Of a stretch of 64,000 nucleotides of DNA, positions 25,418 through 37,004 are shown in pieces. Both the position numbers and the translations under genes were made by a program. The DNA lies in the NCBI GenBank assembly GCA_963853835.1, contig OY970830.1, forward strand, positions 49,242,401 through 49,306,400, given 5' to 3'. The notes under the pieces are model-generated. The model was not told the DNA's origin, searched no databases, and saw only the letters and a program-made list of their open reading frames with translations. Source of the stretch: Calendula officinalis (taxonomy: Eukaryota; Streptophyta; Magnoliopsida; Asterales; Asteraceae). The stretch's first letter is position 1. The number at the start of each line of letters is the position of its first letter.

Positions 25418-28400
25418 CCTCGGGCCTCGAGCCTCGAGCCTCGGCCCTTGACCCTTTAGCCTTGAACCTTGAGACTTGAGCCATGAGCCTTGAGCCTTTT
25501 CCTTGAACCTTGAGCCTTAAGCCTGGAGCATTGAGCCTTGAGCCTTGAGCCTTGAGCCTTAAGCCATTTGCCTTGAGTCCTGACCCTTGAGCCGTGACTT
25601 GAGCATTTATCCTTGATCCTTGAGCCTTGAACCTTGAGCCTTGAGCCTTGAGCCTTGAGCCTTGAGCCTTGAGCCTTGAGCCTTGAGCATGGAGCCTCGA
25701 GCCTCGATCCTCGAGCCTTGACCCTTGACCCTTGACCCTTTAGCCTTGAACCTTGAGCCTTGAGCCTTGAGCCTTGAGCCTTGAGCCTTGAGCCTTGAGC
25801 CTTGAGCTTTGAGCTTTGAGCCTTGAGGCTTGAGCCTGGAGGCTGGAGCCTTGAGCCTGGAGCCTTGAGCCTTCTGACTTGAGTCCAGACCCTTGAGCCA
25901 TGACTTGAGCCATGATCCTTGATCCTTGAGCCTTGAGCCTTGAGCCTTGAGCCTTGAGCCTTGAGCCTTGAGCCTTGCGCATTGAGCCTTGAGCCTTGAG
26001 CCTTGAGCCTTTTACCTTAAACCTTGAGCCTTAAGCCTTGAGCCTTGAGCCTTGAGCCTTGATCCAAGAGCCTTGAGCCTTGAGCCTTGACCCTTGACCC
26101 TTGAGCCTTAAGCCTTGAGCCTTGAGACTTGAGCCTTGAGCCTTGAGCCTTGAGCCTTGACCCTTGAGCCTTGAGCCTTGAGCCTTGAGCCAAGAGCCTT
26201 GAGCCTTGACCCTTGACCCTTGAGCCTTCAGCCTTCAGCCTTCAGCCTTGAGCCTTGAGACTTGAGCCTTGAGCCTTGAGCCTTGAGCCTTGAGCCTTGA
26301 GCCTTGAGCCTTGACCCTTGAGCCTTGAGCCTTGACCCTTGAGTGTTGAGCCTTGAGCCTTGACTTTTGAGCCTTGACCCTTGAGCAGTGACTTGAGCCT
26401 TGAGCCTTGACCCTTGAGCCTTGAGCCTTGAGCCATGAGCCTTGAGACATGAGCCTTGACCCTTCACCCTTGACCCTTGAGTGTTGACCCTTGAGCCTTG
26501 ACTTTTGAGCCTTGAGCCGTGACTTGAGCCTTGAGCCTTGAGCCTTTTTCCATGAACCTTGAACCTTGAGCCTTAAGCCTTGAGCCTTGAGCCTTGAGCC
26601 TTGAGCCTTGAGCCTTGAGCCTTGAGCCTGGAGCCTCGAGCCCTGAGCCTTGAGCCTTGAGCCTTGAGCTTTGAGCCTTGAGCTCTGAGCCTTGAGCCTT
26701 GAGTCGTGAGCCTTGAGCCTTGAGCCTTGAGCCTTGAGCCTTGAGCCTTGAGCCTGGAGCCTCGAGCCTCGAGCCTCGAGCCTCGAACCTCGAGCCTCGA
26801 GCCTTGACCCTTGACCCTTGAGCCTTGAGCCTTGAGCCTTGAGCCTTGAGCCTTGAGCCTTGAGCCTTGAGCCTTTTTCCTTGAGCCTTGAGCCTTGAGC
26901 CTTGAGCCTTGAGCCTTGAGCCTTGAGCCTTGAGCCTTGAGCCTTATGACTTGATTCCTGACCCTTGAGCCATGACTTGAGCCTTGATCCTTGATCCTTG
27001 ATCCTTGAACCTTGAGCCTTGAGCCTTGAGCCTTGAGCCTTGAGCATTGAGCCTTGAGCCTTGATCCTTGAGCCTTGAGCCTTGAGCCTTGAGTCTTGAG
27101 CCTTGAGCCTTGAGCCTTTTTCCTTAAACCTTGAGCCTTGAGCCTTGAGCCTTGAGCCTTGAGCCTTGAGCCTTGAGCCTTAAGCCTTGAGCCTTGAGCC
27201 AAGAGCCTTGAGCCTTGACCCTTGACTCTTGAGCCTTCAGCCTTCGGCCTTGAGCCTTGAGCCTTGAGACTTGAACCTTGAGCCTTGAGCCTTATGCCTT
27301 GAGCCTTAAGCCTGGAGCCTGGAGCCCGGAGCCTTGACCCTCGAGCCTCGAGCCTCGAGCCTCGAGCCTCGGGCCTCGGGCCTCGAGCCTCGGCCCTCGA
27401 GCCTCGAGCCTCGGCCCTTGACCCTTTAGCCTTGACCCTTGAGACTTGAGCCATGAGCCTTGAGCCTTTTCCTTGAACCTTGAGCCTTAAGCCTGGAGCA
27501 TTGAGCCTTGAGCCTTGAGCCTTGAGCCTTAAGCCATTTGCCTTGAGTCCTGACCCTTGAGCCGTGACTTGAGCATTTATCCTTGATCCTTGAGCCTTGA
27601 GCCTTGAGCCTTGAGCCTTGAGCCTTGAGCCTTGAGCCTTGAGCCTTGAGCCTTGAGCCTTGAGCATGGAGCCTCGAGCCTCGAGCCTCGATCCTCGAGC
27701 CTTGACCCTTGACCCTTGACCCTTTAGCCTTGAACCTTGAGCCTTGAGCCTTGAGCCTTGAGCCTTGAGCCTTGAGCCTTGAGACTTGAGCCTTGAGCTT
27801 TGAGCTTTGAGCCCTGAGGCTTGAGCCTTGAGGCTTGAGCCTTGAGCCTGGAGCCTTGAGCCTTCTGACTTGAGTCCAGACCCTTGAGCCATGACTTGAG
27901 CCATGATCCTTGATCCTTGAGCCTTGAGCCTTGAGCCTTGAGCCTTGAGCCTTGAGCCTTGACCATTGAGCCTTGAGCCTTGAGCCTTTTACCTTAAACC
28001 TTGAGCCTTAAGCCTTGAGCCTTGAGCCTGGATCCTTGATCCAAGAGCCTTGAGCCTTGAGCCTTGACCCTTGACCCTTGAGCCTTAAGCCTTGAGCCTT
28101 GAGCCTTGAGACTTGAGCCTTGAGCCTTGAGCCTTGAGCCTTGACCCTTGAGCCTTGAGCCTTGAGCCTTGAGCCAAGAACCTTGAGCCTTGACCCTTGA
28201 CCCTTGAGCCTTCAGCCTTCAGCCTTGAGCCTTGAGCCTTCAGACTTGAGCCTTGAGCCTTGCGCCTTGAGCCTTGAGCCTGGAGCCTGGAGCCTGGAGC
28301 CTCGAGCCTCGAGCCTCGGGCCTCGAGCCTCGGGCCTCGAGCCACGGGCCTCGAGCCTCGAGCCTCGGCCCTTGACCCTTGACCCTTTAGCCTTGAACCT

Positions 28401-31400
28401 TGAGCCTTGAGCCATGAGCCTTGAGCCTTGAGCCTTTTCCTTGAACCTTGAGCTTTAAGCCTGGAGCATTGAGCCTTGAGCCTTGAGCCTTGAGCCTTAT
28501 GCCATTTGCCTTGAGTCCTGACCCTTGAGCCGTGACTTGAGCCTTTATCCTTGATCCTTGAGCCTTGAACCTTGAGCCTTGAGCCTTGAGCCTTGAGCCT
28601 TGAGACTTAAGCCTTGAGCCTTGAGCCTTGAGCCTTGAGCCTTTTTCCATGAACCTTGAGCCTTGAGCATTGAGCCTTGAGCCTTGAGCCTTGAGCCTCG
28701 AGCCTCGAGCCTCGAGCCTCGACCCTTGAGCCTCGAGCCTCGAGCCTCGAGCCTTGACCCTTGACCCTTGACCCTTTAGCCTTGAACCTTGAGCCTTGAG
28801 CCTTGAGCCTTTTTCCTTGAACCTTGAGCCTTAAGCCTTGAGCCTTGAGCTTTGAGCTTTGAGCTTTGAGGCTTGAGCCTTGAGCCTTGAGCCTTGAGCC
28901 TTGAGCCTTGAGCCTTGAGCCTTTTGACTTGAGACCTGACCCTTGAGCCATGACTTGAGCCATGATCCTTGATCCTTGAGCCTTGAACCTTGAGCCTTGA
29001 GCCTTGAGCCTTGAGCCCTGAGCCAAGAGCCTTGAGCCTTGACCCTTGACCCTTGACCCTTGACCCTTGAGCCTTCAGCCTTCGGCCTTGAGCCTTGAGC
29101 CTTGAGACTTGAACCTTGAGCCTTGAGCCTTGAGCCTTGAGCCTTAAGCCTGGAGCCTGGAGCCCGGAGCCTTGACCCTCGAGCCTCGAGCCTCGAGCCT
29201 CGGGCCTCGAGCCTCGGGCCTCGAGCCTCGGGCCTCGAGCCTCGAGCCTCGGCCCTTGACCCTTGACCCTTTAGCCTTGAACCTTGAGACTTGAGCCATG
29301 AGCCTTGAGCCTTTTCCTTGAACCTTGAGCCTTAAGCCTGGAGCATTGAGCCTTGAGCCTTGAGCCTTGAGCCTTAAGCCATTTGCCTTGAGTCCTAACC
29401 CTTGAGCCGTGACTTGAGCATTTATCCTTGATCCTTGAGCCTTGAACCTTGAGCCTTGAGCCTTGAGCCTTGAGCCTTGAGCCTTGAGCCTTGAGCCTTG
29501 AGCCTTGAGCCTTGAGCCTTGAGCATGGAGCCTCGAGCCTCGAGCCTCGATCCTCGAGCCTTGACCCTTGACCCTTGACCCTTTTGCCTTGAACCTTGAG
29601 CCTTGAGCCTTGAGCCTTGAGCGTTGAGCCTTGAGCCTTGAGCTTTGAGCTTTGAGCCTTGAGGCTTGAGCCTTGAGGCTTGAGCCTTGAGCCTGGAGCC
29701 TTGAGCCTTCTGACTTGAGTCCAAACCCTTGAGCCATGACTTGAGCCATGATCCTTGATCCTTGAGCCTTGAGCCTTGAGCCTTGAGCCTTGAGCCTTGA
29801 GCCTTGAGCCTTGAGCCTTGAGCATTGAGCCTTGAGCCTTGAGCCTTGAGCCTTTTACCTTAAACCTTGAGCCTTGAGCCTTGAGCCTTGAGCCTTGATC
29901 CAAGAGCCTTGAGCCTTGACCCTTGACCCTTGACCCTTGAGCCTTAAGCCTTGAGCCTTGAGCCTTGAGACTTGAGCCTTGAGCCTTGAGCCTTGAGCCT
30001 TGAGCCTTGAGCCTTGAGCCAAGAGCCTTGAGCCTTGACCCTTGACCCTTGAGCCTTCAGCCTTCAGCCTTGAGCCTTGAGCCTTGAGACTTGAGCCTTG
30101 AGCCTTGAGCCTTGAGCCTTGAGCCTTGAGCCTTGAGCCTGGAGCCTTCAGCCTTGAGCCTTGAGCCTTGAGACTTGAGCCTTGAGCCTTGAGCCTTGAG
30201 CCTTGAGCCTTGAGCCTTGAGCCTGGAGCCTAGAGCCTGGAGCCTCGAGCCTCGAGCCTCGGGCCTCGAGCCTCGGGCCTCGAGCCACGGGCCTCGAGCC
30301 TCGATCCTCGACCCTTGACCCTTGACCCTTTAGCCTTGAACCTTGAGCCTTGAGCCATGAGCCTTGAGCCTTGAGCCTTTTCCTTGAACCTTGAGCTTTA
30401 AGCCTGGAGCATTGAGCCTTGAGCCTTGAGCCTTATGCCATTTGCCTTGAGTCCTGACCCTTGAGCCGTGACTTGAGCCTTTATCCTTGATCCTTGAGCC
30501 TTGAACCTTGAGCCTTGAGCCTTGAGCCTTGAGCCTTGAGACTTAAGCCTTGAGCCTTGAGCCTTGAGCCTTGAGCCTTTTTCCATGAACCTTGAGCCTT
30601 GAGCATTGAGCCTTGAGCCTTGAGCCTTGAGCCTGGAGCCTCGAGCCTCGAGCCTCGAGCCTCGAGCCTTGACCCTTGACCCTTGACCCTTTAGCCTTGA
30701 ACCTTGAGCCTTGAGCCTTGAGCCTTGAGCCTTGAGCCTTTTTCCTTGAACCTTGAGCGTTGAGCCTTGAGCCTTGAGCATGGAGCCTCGAGCCTCGAGC
30801 CTCGATCCTCGAGCCTTGACCCTTGACCCTTGACCCTTTAGCCTTGAACCTTGAGCCTTGAGCCTTGAGCCTTGAGCCTTGAGCCTTGAGCCTTGAGCCT
30901 TGAGCCTTGAGCTTTGAGCTTTGAGCCTTGAGGCTTGAGCCTTGAGGCTGGAGCCTTGAGCTTGGAGCCTTGAGCCTTCTAACTTGAGTCCAGACCCTTG
31001 AGCCATGACTTGAGCCATGATCCTTGATCCTTGAGCCTTGAGCCTTGAGCCTTGAGCCTTGAGCCTTAAGCCTTGAGCCTTGAGCCTTGAGCCTTGAGCA
31101 TTGAGCCTTGAGCCTTGAGCCTTGAGCCTTTTACCTTAAACCTTGAGCCTTAAGCCTTGAGCCTTGAGCCTTGAGCCTTGATCCAAGAGCCTTGAGCCTT
31201 GACCCTTGACCCTTGACCCTTAAGCCTTGAGCCTTGAGACTTGAGCCTTGAGCCTTGAGCCTTGAGCCTTGAGCCTTGAGCCTTGAGCCTTGAGCCTTGA
31301 GCCTTGAGCCTTGAGCCTTGAGCCAAGAGCCTTGAGCCTTGACCCTTGACCCTTGAGCCTTCAGCCTTGAGCCTTGAGCCTTGAGCCTTGAGACTTGAGC

Positions 31401-31486
31401 CTTGAGCCTTGAGCCTTGAGCCTGGAGCCTGGAGCCTGGAGCCTCGAGCCTCGAGCCTCGGGCCTCAAGCCTCGGGCCTCGAGCCA

Positions 31487-31491
31487 CGGGC
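31487..31491. other. Target site duplication, left copy (CGGGC)
   Basis: CGGGC lies directly left of the retrotransposon and is repeated directly to its right at 39422-39426. Uninterrupted copies of the same array landmark read GAGCCACGGGCCTCGAG, so removing the element and one CGGGC restores the normal array sequence. The five-base size is usual for Ty1/copia integration. Because A precedes and C follows ambiguously, ACGGG is an equally valid five-base reading shifted by one base. Confidence 0.9.
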
Positions 31492-32153
31492 TAATGGTGA
31501 TTTTCGGTTAAAACAATTAACAAAACGCAGCGGAAAGTATTTATCACCATGAAAGGATCTTGATATCAATCATACAATTAAACTAAAAGAAAAATCAAAG
31601 AGAATGGTATAAGAATCATACCCTAGTTGCCTTTGATCAATGATGAATTCGGATGGATATTGTGAGCAACCGAAACCAAGGATTCCAATGGGGAATACCT
31701 CTAAAGCAAGTCCACACAACACTTCCAAGAACACCAATGTAATGGATGCTAGTCCTAGAGTCTTGAGAGCAAAAGAGAGAAAACAAAACACCTTCAAAGT
31801 GTGTGTGAGAGGGGACGGCCAAGTGTGGTCAAAGAAAGGAGTTTATGGACCATTATATCTCTTAATGGTGCCATTACAATCCTTTAATGATTTCCATAAA
31901 TCATTAGTCTTATTTGCCCACAAGTCCCTATCTTTTGTTTCTTCTAGTTTGCCCACAAGAAAGTTTCAATATTAACTTTTAATATTAAACTTATGATAGA
32001 CAAGCTTATAGCTTATATATATTAATAATTAATGTAATTACACTAATTACACTAATTACATAATGGTGTTTAGTGTTTAAGTGTGTGACCCTTTAGGCTC
32101 ACAAACAACTAGCCATATAACTATATGTTATACACGTGAAGCATATTCCAACA
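31492..32153 (-). repeat. 3' LTR of the copia element
   Basis: A 662-bp terminal repeat, matching 38760-39421 at a constant offset of 7268 bp with no mismatch or gap seen by eye. In element sense it starts TGTTGGAATATG and ends ACCATTA, so the termini are TG...TA rather than TG...CA. The end near the flank carries the word CCGCTGCGTTTTG (sense), of a kind common near the 3' end of plant copia LTRs. Short frames inside it are not credible genes. Confidence 0.95.
31494..31550. repeat. 8-bp inverted repeat at LTR end (3' LTR copy)
   Basis: ATGGTGAT at 31494-31501 and ATCACCAT at 31543-31550 are perfect inverted copies separated by 41 bases, two bases from the element's outer end. The pair occurs identically in the other LTR. 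It could fold near the 3' end of the element RNA or reflect terminal recognition; neither is shown. Confidence 0.6.
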
Positions 32154-32164
32154 GCTCCCACTTG
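32154..32164 (-). other. Polypurine tract
   Basis: In element sense this reads CAAGTGGGAGC and abuts the TGTTGG start of the 3' LTR. A purine-rich tract in this position primes plus-strand DNA synthesis during reverse transcription. Position and composition fit well. Confidence 0.85.
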
Positions 32165-32996
32165 CGCACGTGATAACATCAAGTAGTTATACAAGCAAAG
32201 GTTAGAGTCTAGCAACCCGCCAATGCCCCTAGAAGTACATGAGGAGTTTCATAAAATCTTTGTTCAAGGTTTTTCAAGCAGTTATCCTTTTGTTACTGAT
32301 ACTATGTTGAATTTTAGACAAGGATAAATGTCAATCTAAAATTTCAACGATTCTGTTTCTCGATCTATATATTGAAGTAGATTACCAAAACCAATCAAGA
32401 TTCATCTTGATTACCTTTTGGGTGTGGCCACACATACATCTATTCAAATCATCGAGGGGCCCAGTAGTATCTAATCCACATGTGTGGAGGAACAAATTCT
32501 TTATTGACTGCACGTGTCCGTCATATGCTTAATGACAAACCCGATAATGGTTGTTATAGCAGCCTTATTCAGGTCAGCGTTTAACCATATCAAAGTTTGC
32601 CCCTCTACATATACAAACCAACTTGCATCTCAAGTCAGAGGATAAGTGACAAAGCCTTTGTGAGATTCACTTGTGACATAAATCCATGAAGTGATTTCTC
32701 ATAGGTTGGGTCAGTCCAATTGTGCATCATTATGAACAACATGTGAGTTTGATTTCATCATCCTTAGTCATACTAAGATAATGTCATCAATGCCCTCAGA
32801 TTTGTCTTAATAATATTCCCATATTATTAATTATGACAATGGACAATTTAGAATATAAAACGCAGTAAATATTCATGGATATAAACATGCAAATATAGAA
32901 CACAGTAGATATTCATATAAAAACGATCATATCAAATATATCAATTTATTCCAATAAAAACTGCTCAATGTTCCATTATCCAAATACTAAAACAGA
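32165..32996 (-). other. 3' untranslated region of the copia element
   Basis: About 830 bases between the gag-pol stop codon and the polypurine tract. Composition is AT-rich and ordinary. I see no long frame, no extra domain such as an envelope-like protein, and no repeat inside it. It is longer than in compact copia elements, but I cannot say whether that is normal for this lineage. Confidence 0.7.
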
Positions 32997-35900
32997 TTAC
33001 ATGAAACTACTAGCTGGTCGAAGCCCAATGTTTCTAGCATGCTCAATATGTTTGGTACATGGCATTGGCTTCGTAAAGGGGTCAGCTAAGTTGTCATCTG
33101 TATGAACTTTGAGCAAGCGTACATCTCCCATTAGGATCGCATCTCTAATGTAGTGAAGCTTCCTCCGATAATGTCTGGCGCCTTTCTGAACACCGGGTTC
33201 GTTGGCAATGATGATAGCACCTGTGTTATCACAGTACATATCCATAGGTCTTTCATTACTGGGGACAACTCCAAGCCCAGAAATGAATTTCCTCATCCAA
33301 ACAGCTTCCATTGCAGCTTCAGTGGTTGCAATGTATTCAGCTTCTGTAGAAGACATGGCGATAGTACTCTGCTTCGCACTTTTCCAATCAACAGCGCCTC
33401 CGTTCAAAACGAAAACATACCCCGTTTGAGATTTGGAATCATCTCTATCAGTCTCAAAACTAGCGTCAGAATAACAAGTAACGTTTAGTTCATTTTGAGA
33501 TTCACCACCATAGACAAGAAACATATCTTTAGTATTCCTAAGATACTTCAGTATGTTCTTAACAGCAGTCCAGTGACTCTCACCTGGATTCTGTTGATAT
33601 CGGCTTGTAAGGTTCTGAGAGAACGCTACATCAGGTCTTGTGCACCGCACAGCATACATGATAGATCCTACTGCCGAGGCATAGGGGACATCACGCATAC
33701 GTTTCATCTCATCAGGTGAGGACGGTCCTTGAGTCTTACTCAAGTGTACATTGTGTTGCATAGGGAGACTTCCACGTTTGGAAGCATCCATTCTAAACCG
33801 TTTTAGAATCTTATCAATGTACGCACTTTGACTTAGTCCGATTAACCGCTTTGATCGATCTCGATAGATCTTTATACCAAGTATATATGCCGCTTCCCCA
33901 AGATCCTTCATAGCGAAGCACTTCCCAAGCCAGGATTTTACATCTTGTAGCATTGGAATGTTATTTCCTATGAGTAGTATGTCATCGACATATAGGATTA
34001 GAAAGACGACAATGCTCCCACTAGCTCTTACATATACACATGGCTCGTCGGGATTCTGAGTAAAGCCAAACGATTTGACTTCCTCATCGAATCTTTTGTT
34101 CCAACTTCTGGATGCTTGCTTTAGTCCATAAATGGACCTTTGAAGCTTACATACTTTCTTTGGGTGTTTTGGATTAACAAAACCCTCAGGTTGAACCATA
34201 TAAACATCTTCATCAAGATGTCCATTTAAGAAAGCAGTTTTAACATCCATTTGCCAAATCTCATAGTCATAGTACGCTGCTATGGCTATGACAATCCTAA
34301 TAGCTCTAACGTCGGCAACAGGCGAGAAGGTTTCATCATAGTCAATCCCGTAGGTTTGAGTATAACCTTTTGCTACCAATCGAGCTTTATAGGTGTGTAC
34401 ATTGCCATCCATGTCGGTCTTCTTCTTGAAGAGCCACTTGCTACCAACAGTCTTACTGTTAGGAGGAAGATCAACCAAAGTCCATACTTGGTTATCTTTC
34501 ATGGATTGCATTTCCGCGTTCATAGCATCAAGCCATTTGTCAGATTCAGAATCTGATAATGCAGCTCGATAGTTAGGGGGTTCATTATGATCCCCTAAAC
34601 TCAGCTCCTCAGCATCGACATGGAAACCATATCGTTCAGGTGCATGAGGTGTCCTTGCGGACCTTCGAACAGGGATTACATCATTTTGAGGTGCAACAGG
34701 AACAGTTTCGTGTTCAGCCTCATCTTGATGTTCGCTAGTCTCTACAATAGGTTGTGCATCTTCATCGCTTGGAATCTCGTCAAAGTCGATGGTACTCCCA
34801 CTTGCTTCTTGTGAAATGAGATTGCTCTCAAGAAACTCAGCATAACGAGCAATAATTACTTTTTGCTCAGGTGGGTAGTAGAAATAGTAACCCATCGTTT
34901 CCTCAGGGTATCCTATAAAGATGCACTTGACAGCTCTGGGTTCAAGTTTGTTTGGCGTGTCTCGTTTCACGAGAGCCTCACAACCCCAGACCTTCAAGTA
35001 AGACAAGTTAGGGACTTTCCCATGCCATATCTCATATGGTGTCTTTTCAACCTTCTTGGTGGGAACCATATTTAGTATGCGAGCAGCCGATTTGAGTGCA
35101 TAACCCCAAAAAGATAGAGGCAGAGTGGTAGGACTCATCATCGATCGAACCATGTCAAGCAAGGTGCGATTTCTCCTCTCTGATACACCATTATGCTGTG
35201 GTGTATAAGGGGGAGTGAATTGTGAGACAATCCCACAATTCTTAAGATGATCTTGGAACTCATGGCTCATGTACTCTCCTCCTCGATCAGAACGAAGAGC
35301 CTTTATCTTCTTGCCGAGTTGATTTTCTACTTCATTTTGGAAAGCTTTGAACGTTTCAAAGGTTTCATGTTTATGTTTAATCAAGTAAACATAACCATAA
35401 CGACTAAAGTCGTCAGTGAAAGTAATGAAATAGGTAGCACCTTCCCTAGTTCGAGTTCTAAAAGGGCCACATACATCAGTATGTATGAGTCCAAGTAGAT
35501 CGTTGGCCCTTTCGCCTACATGGGAGAAAGGCTTGCGCGCCATTTTACCAGATATGCAAGAAACACATTTATCAAATGATTCAGAATCATCTGATTTTAT
35601 AAGTCCATCCTTTTGTAATTTCAAAACGCGTTTCTTGTTAACATGGCAAAGGCGACAATGCCATAGGTAAGTAGAATCCAAATTCTTCTTGGATTTCTTA
35701 TTGCTACATGTATAAATAGAACTACTGTTTGTGATACGATTATGCATGTCAATCTCAAAGATACCATCACGAGGAATAGCATTAAAGTAAAAAACATTAT
35801 CCTTTGAAACTGAAATACCATAATCCGTAAACGTATGAATAAAACCATTATTCCACAAACAAGAAAGCGATACTATACCCCTAGTAATACTAGGCGCATA

Positions 35901-37004
35901 GTGACAATTGTCTAATACAATAATTAAACCACTAGGAAGGATTAAATCATAGCTTCCTATAGCTTCGACCGGTGCACGATTGCCATTGCCCACGTACAAG
36001 TCCAAAGCTCCATGGTTTAGCTTTCTACTTCCCCTTAGACCCTGCATGGTATTACAAATGTGAGTTCCACAACCAGTGTCATATACCCATGATTTCTTAG
36101 GGAAAGCATATAGTTCTATTGTGAAGATACCTGATGTGCCAACCTTGTTGGCTTTGTTCTTCATCAACTCTGCCAGGTAGGCAGGACAATTCCTCCTCCA
36201 ATGGCCTGGTTCACCGCAGTGATGGCAAGCAAGATCCTTAGCGGGATGCTCCTTACGAGTAGGTGGGGGAACCTTTGGCTTGGGCTTGTAAACTTGCTTT
36301 CCCTTGCCTTGGCCCTTTGCAACTACTTGCGGTTTTGGTTTTTGGATCTTTCCTTGCCTTATAGCAAGGACAGTAGGGGCCGGAGTTTTCTTGGGTAGGC
36401 TTTCTTCCGTTTGTTTCAGCATAGCATGTAATTCGGCGAATGTCTTCCCCATACTATGCATATGATAAGTCATGACAAACGGTGCAAAATCCTTGTTTAA
36501 GGACGTTAGAATCAAGCTAATCCCAAGGATGTGCGGCATAGCGTAACCAAGCCTCTCCATTTGGTCTAAGTAGCTCTTCATCTTCAAGAGATAAGAGCTA
36601 ACAGACTGTCCCTCCTCCTGCTTACAAGCGTGGAAGGCTTTGACAGTGTCAAAGAGTTCCTGCTCGGCTTGCTTTTGATACATGGTCGTTAGTTCACGCA
36701 TCATATCAAATGCAGTGAGGTCCACGAGATTCTTTTGAATATCGGGAATCATGCTCACTAGCATAAGCGCGGCGACTTCCTGTTGTTCGTTAAACCTTTT
36801 GGTATAGGCTGTACGAACAGCAGCAGTGGCGGTAGCAGCAGGGGCAGGGGGCAGCGCCTCCTCCAAATGGTGGTACTTATGCTCGGCCCTAAGGACAATC
36901 CTTAGGTTACGAGACCAGTCCACAAAGTTCGTTCCATCAAGTTTCTCTTTTTCGAGAACGGAACGAATGGTGGTATGTGTTAGGGTTTGATTGTTTGAAG
37001 TCAT
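32997..37004 (-). CDS. Ty1/copia gag-pol polyprotein
   Basis: A 1335-residue polyprotein for retrotransposition: it packages element RNA, copies it into DNA and inserts it. Domains in order: copia-type gag about 15-205; a CCHC zinc knuckle at C260, C263, H268, C273; aspartic protease with DTG at 309-311; the integrase HHCC zinc domain at H449, H454, C480, C483; integrase core with D510, D573 and E609, the last two separated by 35 residues; a divergent linker about 735-800; reverse transcriptase about 840-1085 with D920 and YVDD at 1005-1008; RNase H about 1165-1310 with D1180, E1221, D1259 and a late Asp near 1308. The start is well fixed because a TAG stands in frame directly before the ATG. 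There is no internal stop or frameshift, so gag and pol would be made as one protein, as is usual for plant copia elements. Expression is presumably driven by the 5' LTR at 38760-39421. Confidence 0.97.
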   Translation of the reverse strand: MTSNNQTLTHTTIRSVLEKEKLDGTNFVDWSRNLRIVLRAEHKYHHLEEALPPAPAATATAAVRTAYTKRFNEQQEVAALMLVSMIPDIQKNLVDLTAFDMMRELTTMYQKQAEQELFDTVKAFHACKQEEGQSVSSYLLKMKSYLDQMERLGYAMPHILGISLILTSLNKDFAPFVMTYHMHSMGKTFAELHAMLKQTEESLPKKTPAPTVLAIRQGKIQKPKPQVVAKGQGKGKQVYKPKPKVPPPTRKEHPAKDLACHHCGEPGHWRRNCPAYLAELMKNKANKVGTSGIFTIELYAFPKKSWVYDTGCGTHICNTMQGLRGSRKLNHGALDLYVGNGNRAPVEAIGSYDLILPSGLIIVLDNCHYAPSITRGIVSLSCLWNNGFIHTFTDYGISVSKDNVFYFNAIPRDGIFEIDMHNRITNSSSIYTCSNKKSKKNLDSTYLWHCRLCHVNKKRVLKLQKDGLIKSDDSESFDKCVSCISGKMARKPFSHVGERANDLLGLIHTDVCGPFRTRTREGATYFITFTDDFSRYGYVYLIKHKHETFETFKAFQNEVENQLGKKIKALRSDRGGEYMSHEFQDHLKNCGIVSQFTPPYTPQHNGVSERRNRTLLDMVRSMMSPTTLPLSFWGYALKSAARILNMVPTKKVEKTPYEIWHGKVPNLSYLKVWGCEALVKRDTPNKLEPRAVKCIFIGYPEETMGYYFYYPPEQKVIIARYAEFLESNLISQEASGSTIDFDEIPSDEDAQPIVETSEHQDEAEHETVPVAPQNDVIPVRRSARTPHAPERYGFHVDAEELSLGDHNEPPNYRAALSDSESDKWLDAMNAEMQSMKDNQVWTLVDLPPNSKTVGSKWLFKKKTDMDGNVHTYKARLVAKGYTQTYGIDYDETFSPVADVRAIRIVIAIAAYYDYEIWQMDVKTAFLNGHLDEDVYMVQPEGFVNPKHPKKVCKLQRSIYGLKQASRSWNKRFDEEVKSFGFTQNPDEPCVYVRASGSIVVFLILYVDDILLIGNNIPMLQDVKSWLGKCFAMKDLGEAAYILGIKIYRDRSKRLIGLSQSAYIDKILKRFRMDASKRGSLPMQHNVHLSKTQGPSSPDEMKRMRDVPYASAVGSIMYAVRCTRPDVAFSQNLTSRYQQNPGESHWTAVKNILKYLRNTKDMFLVYGGESQNELNVTCYSDASFETDRDDSKSQTGYVFVLNGGAVDWKSAKQSTIAMSSTEAEYIATTEAAMEAVWMRKFISGLGVVPSNERPMDMYCDNTGAIIIANEPGVQKGARHYRRKLHYIRDAILMGDVRLLKVHTDDNLADPFTKPMPCTKHIEHARNIGLRPASSFM

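Larger units (their letters stand above)
24891..31491. repeat. CCTTGAG/CCTCGAG heptamer array, second higher-order type (left of insertion)
   Basis: The same 7-bp array continues but with more CCTCGAG and CCTCGGG variants and a different landmark set. GCCACGGG begins at 28341, 30284 and 31483, spacings of 1943 and 1199 bp. New words include CTTTTACCTTAAACC, CCATTTGCCTTGAGTCC and a run of CTTTGAG units. A block of the earlier type (GAGTGTTGAG, GAGCAGTGAC, CTTTTTCCATGAACC) sits at about 26290-26740. The word CCTCGAACCTCGAG occurs near 24930 and again near 26781, so the two types interleave at this border. No gene is seen. The array is cut at 31491 by the retrotransposon. Confidence 0.88.

Noticed and set aside
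26573..27904. A 443-codon minus-strand frame, the longest of many Gln-Gly-Ser-Arg-Leu-Lys-Ala repeat frames in the heptamer array
   Set aside because: The unit CTCAAGG has no stop in any register, so long frames arise automatically in all three frames. No domain, start context or codon signal supports a gene.
28204..28410. Plus-strand frame of 68 codons in the heptamer array
   Set aside because: It exists only because CCTCGAG and CCTCGGG units remove the TGA found in CCTTGAG. It has no other coding feature.
1..31491. CRISPR-like appearance of regular short repeats
   Set aside because: Units abut directly with no spacers, and the genome is a plant's.
31570..31797. A 75-codon hydrophobic minus-strand frame inside the LTR, repeated at 38838-39065
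   Set aside because: Its presence in both LTRs follows from their identity. LTRs of copia elements do not normally encode proteins, and no family is recognised.
32165..32996. Possible envelope-like or extra frame after gag-pol
   Set aside because: No long minus-strand frame is present between the stop codon and the polypurine tract.
33153..36398. Plus-strand frames opposite gag-pol
   Set aside because: They are short antisense shadows of the polyprotein with no features of their own.
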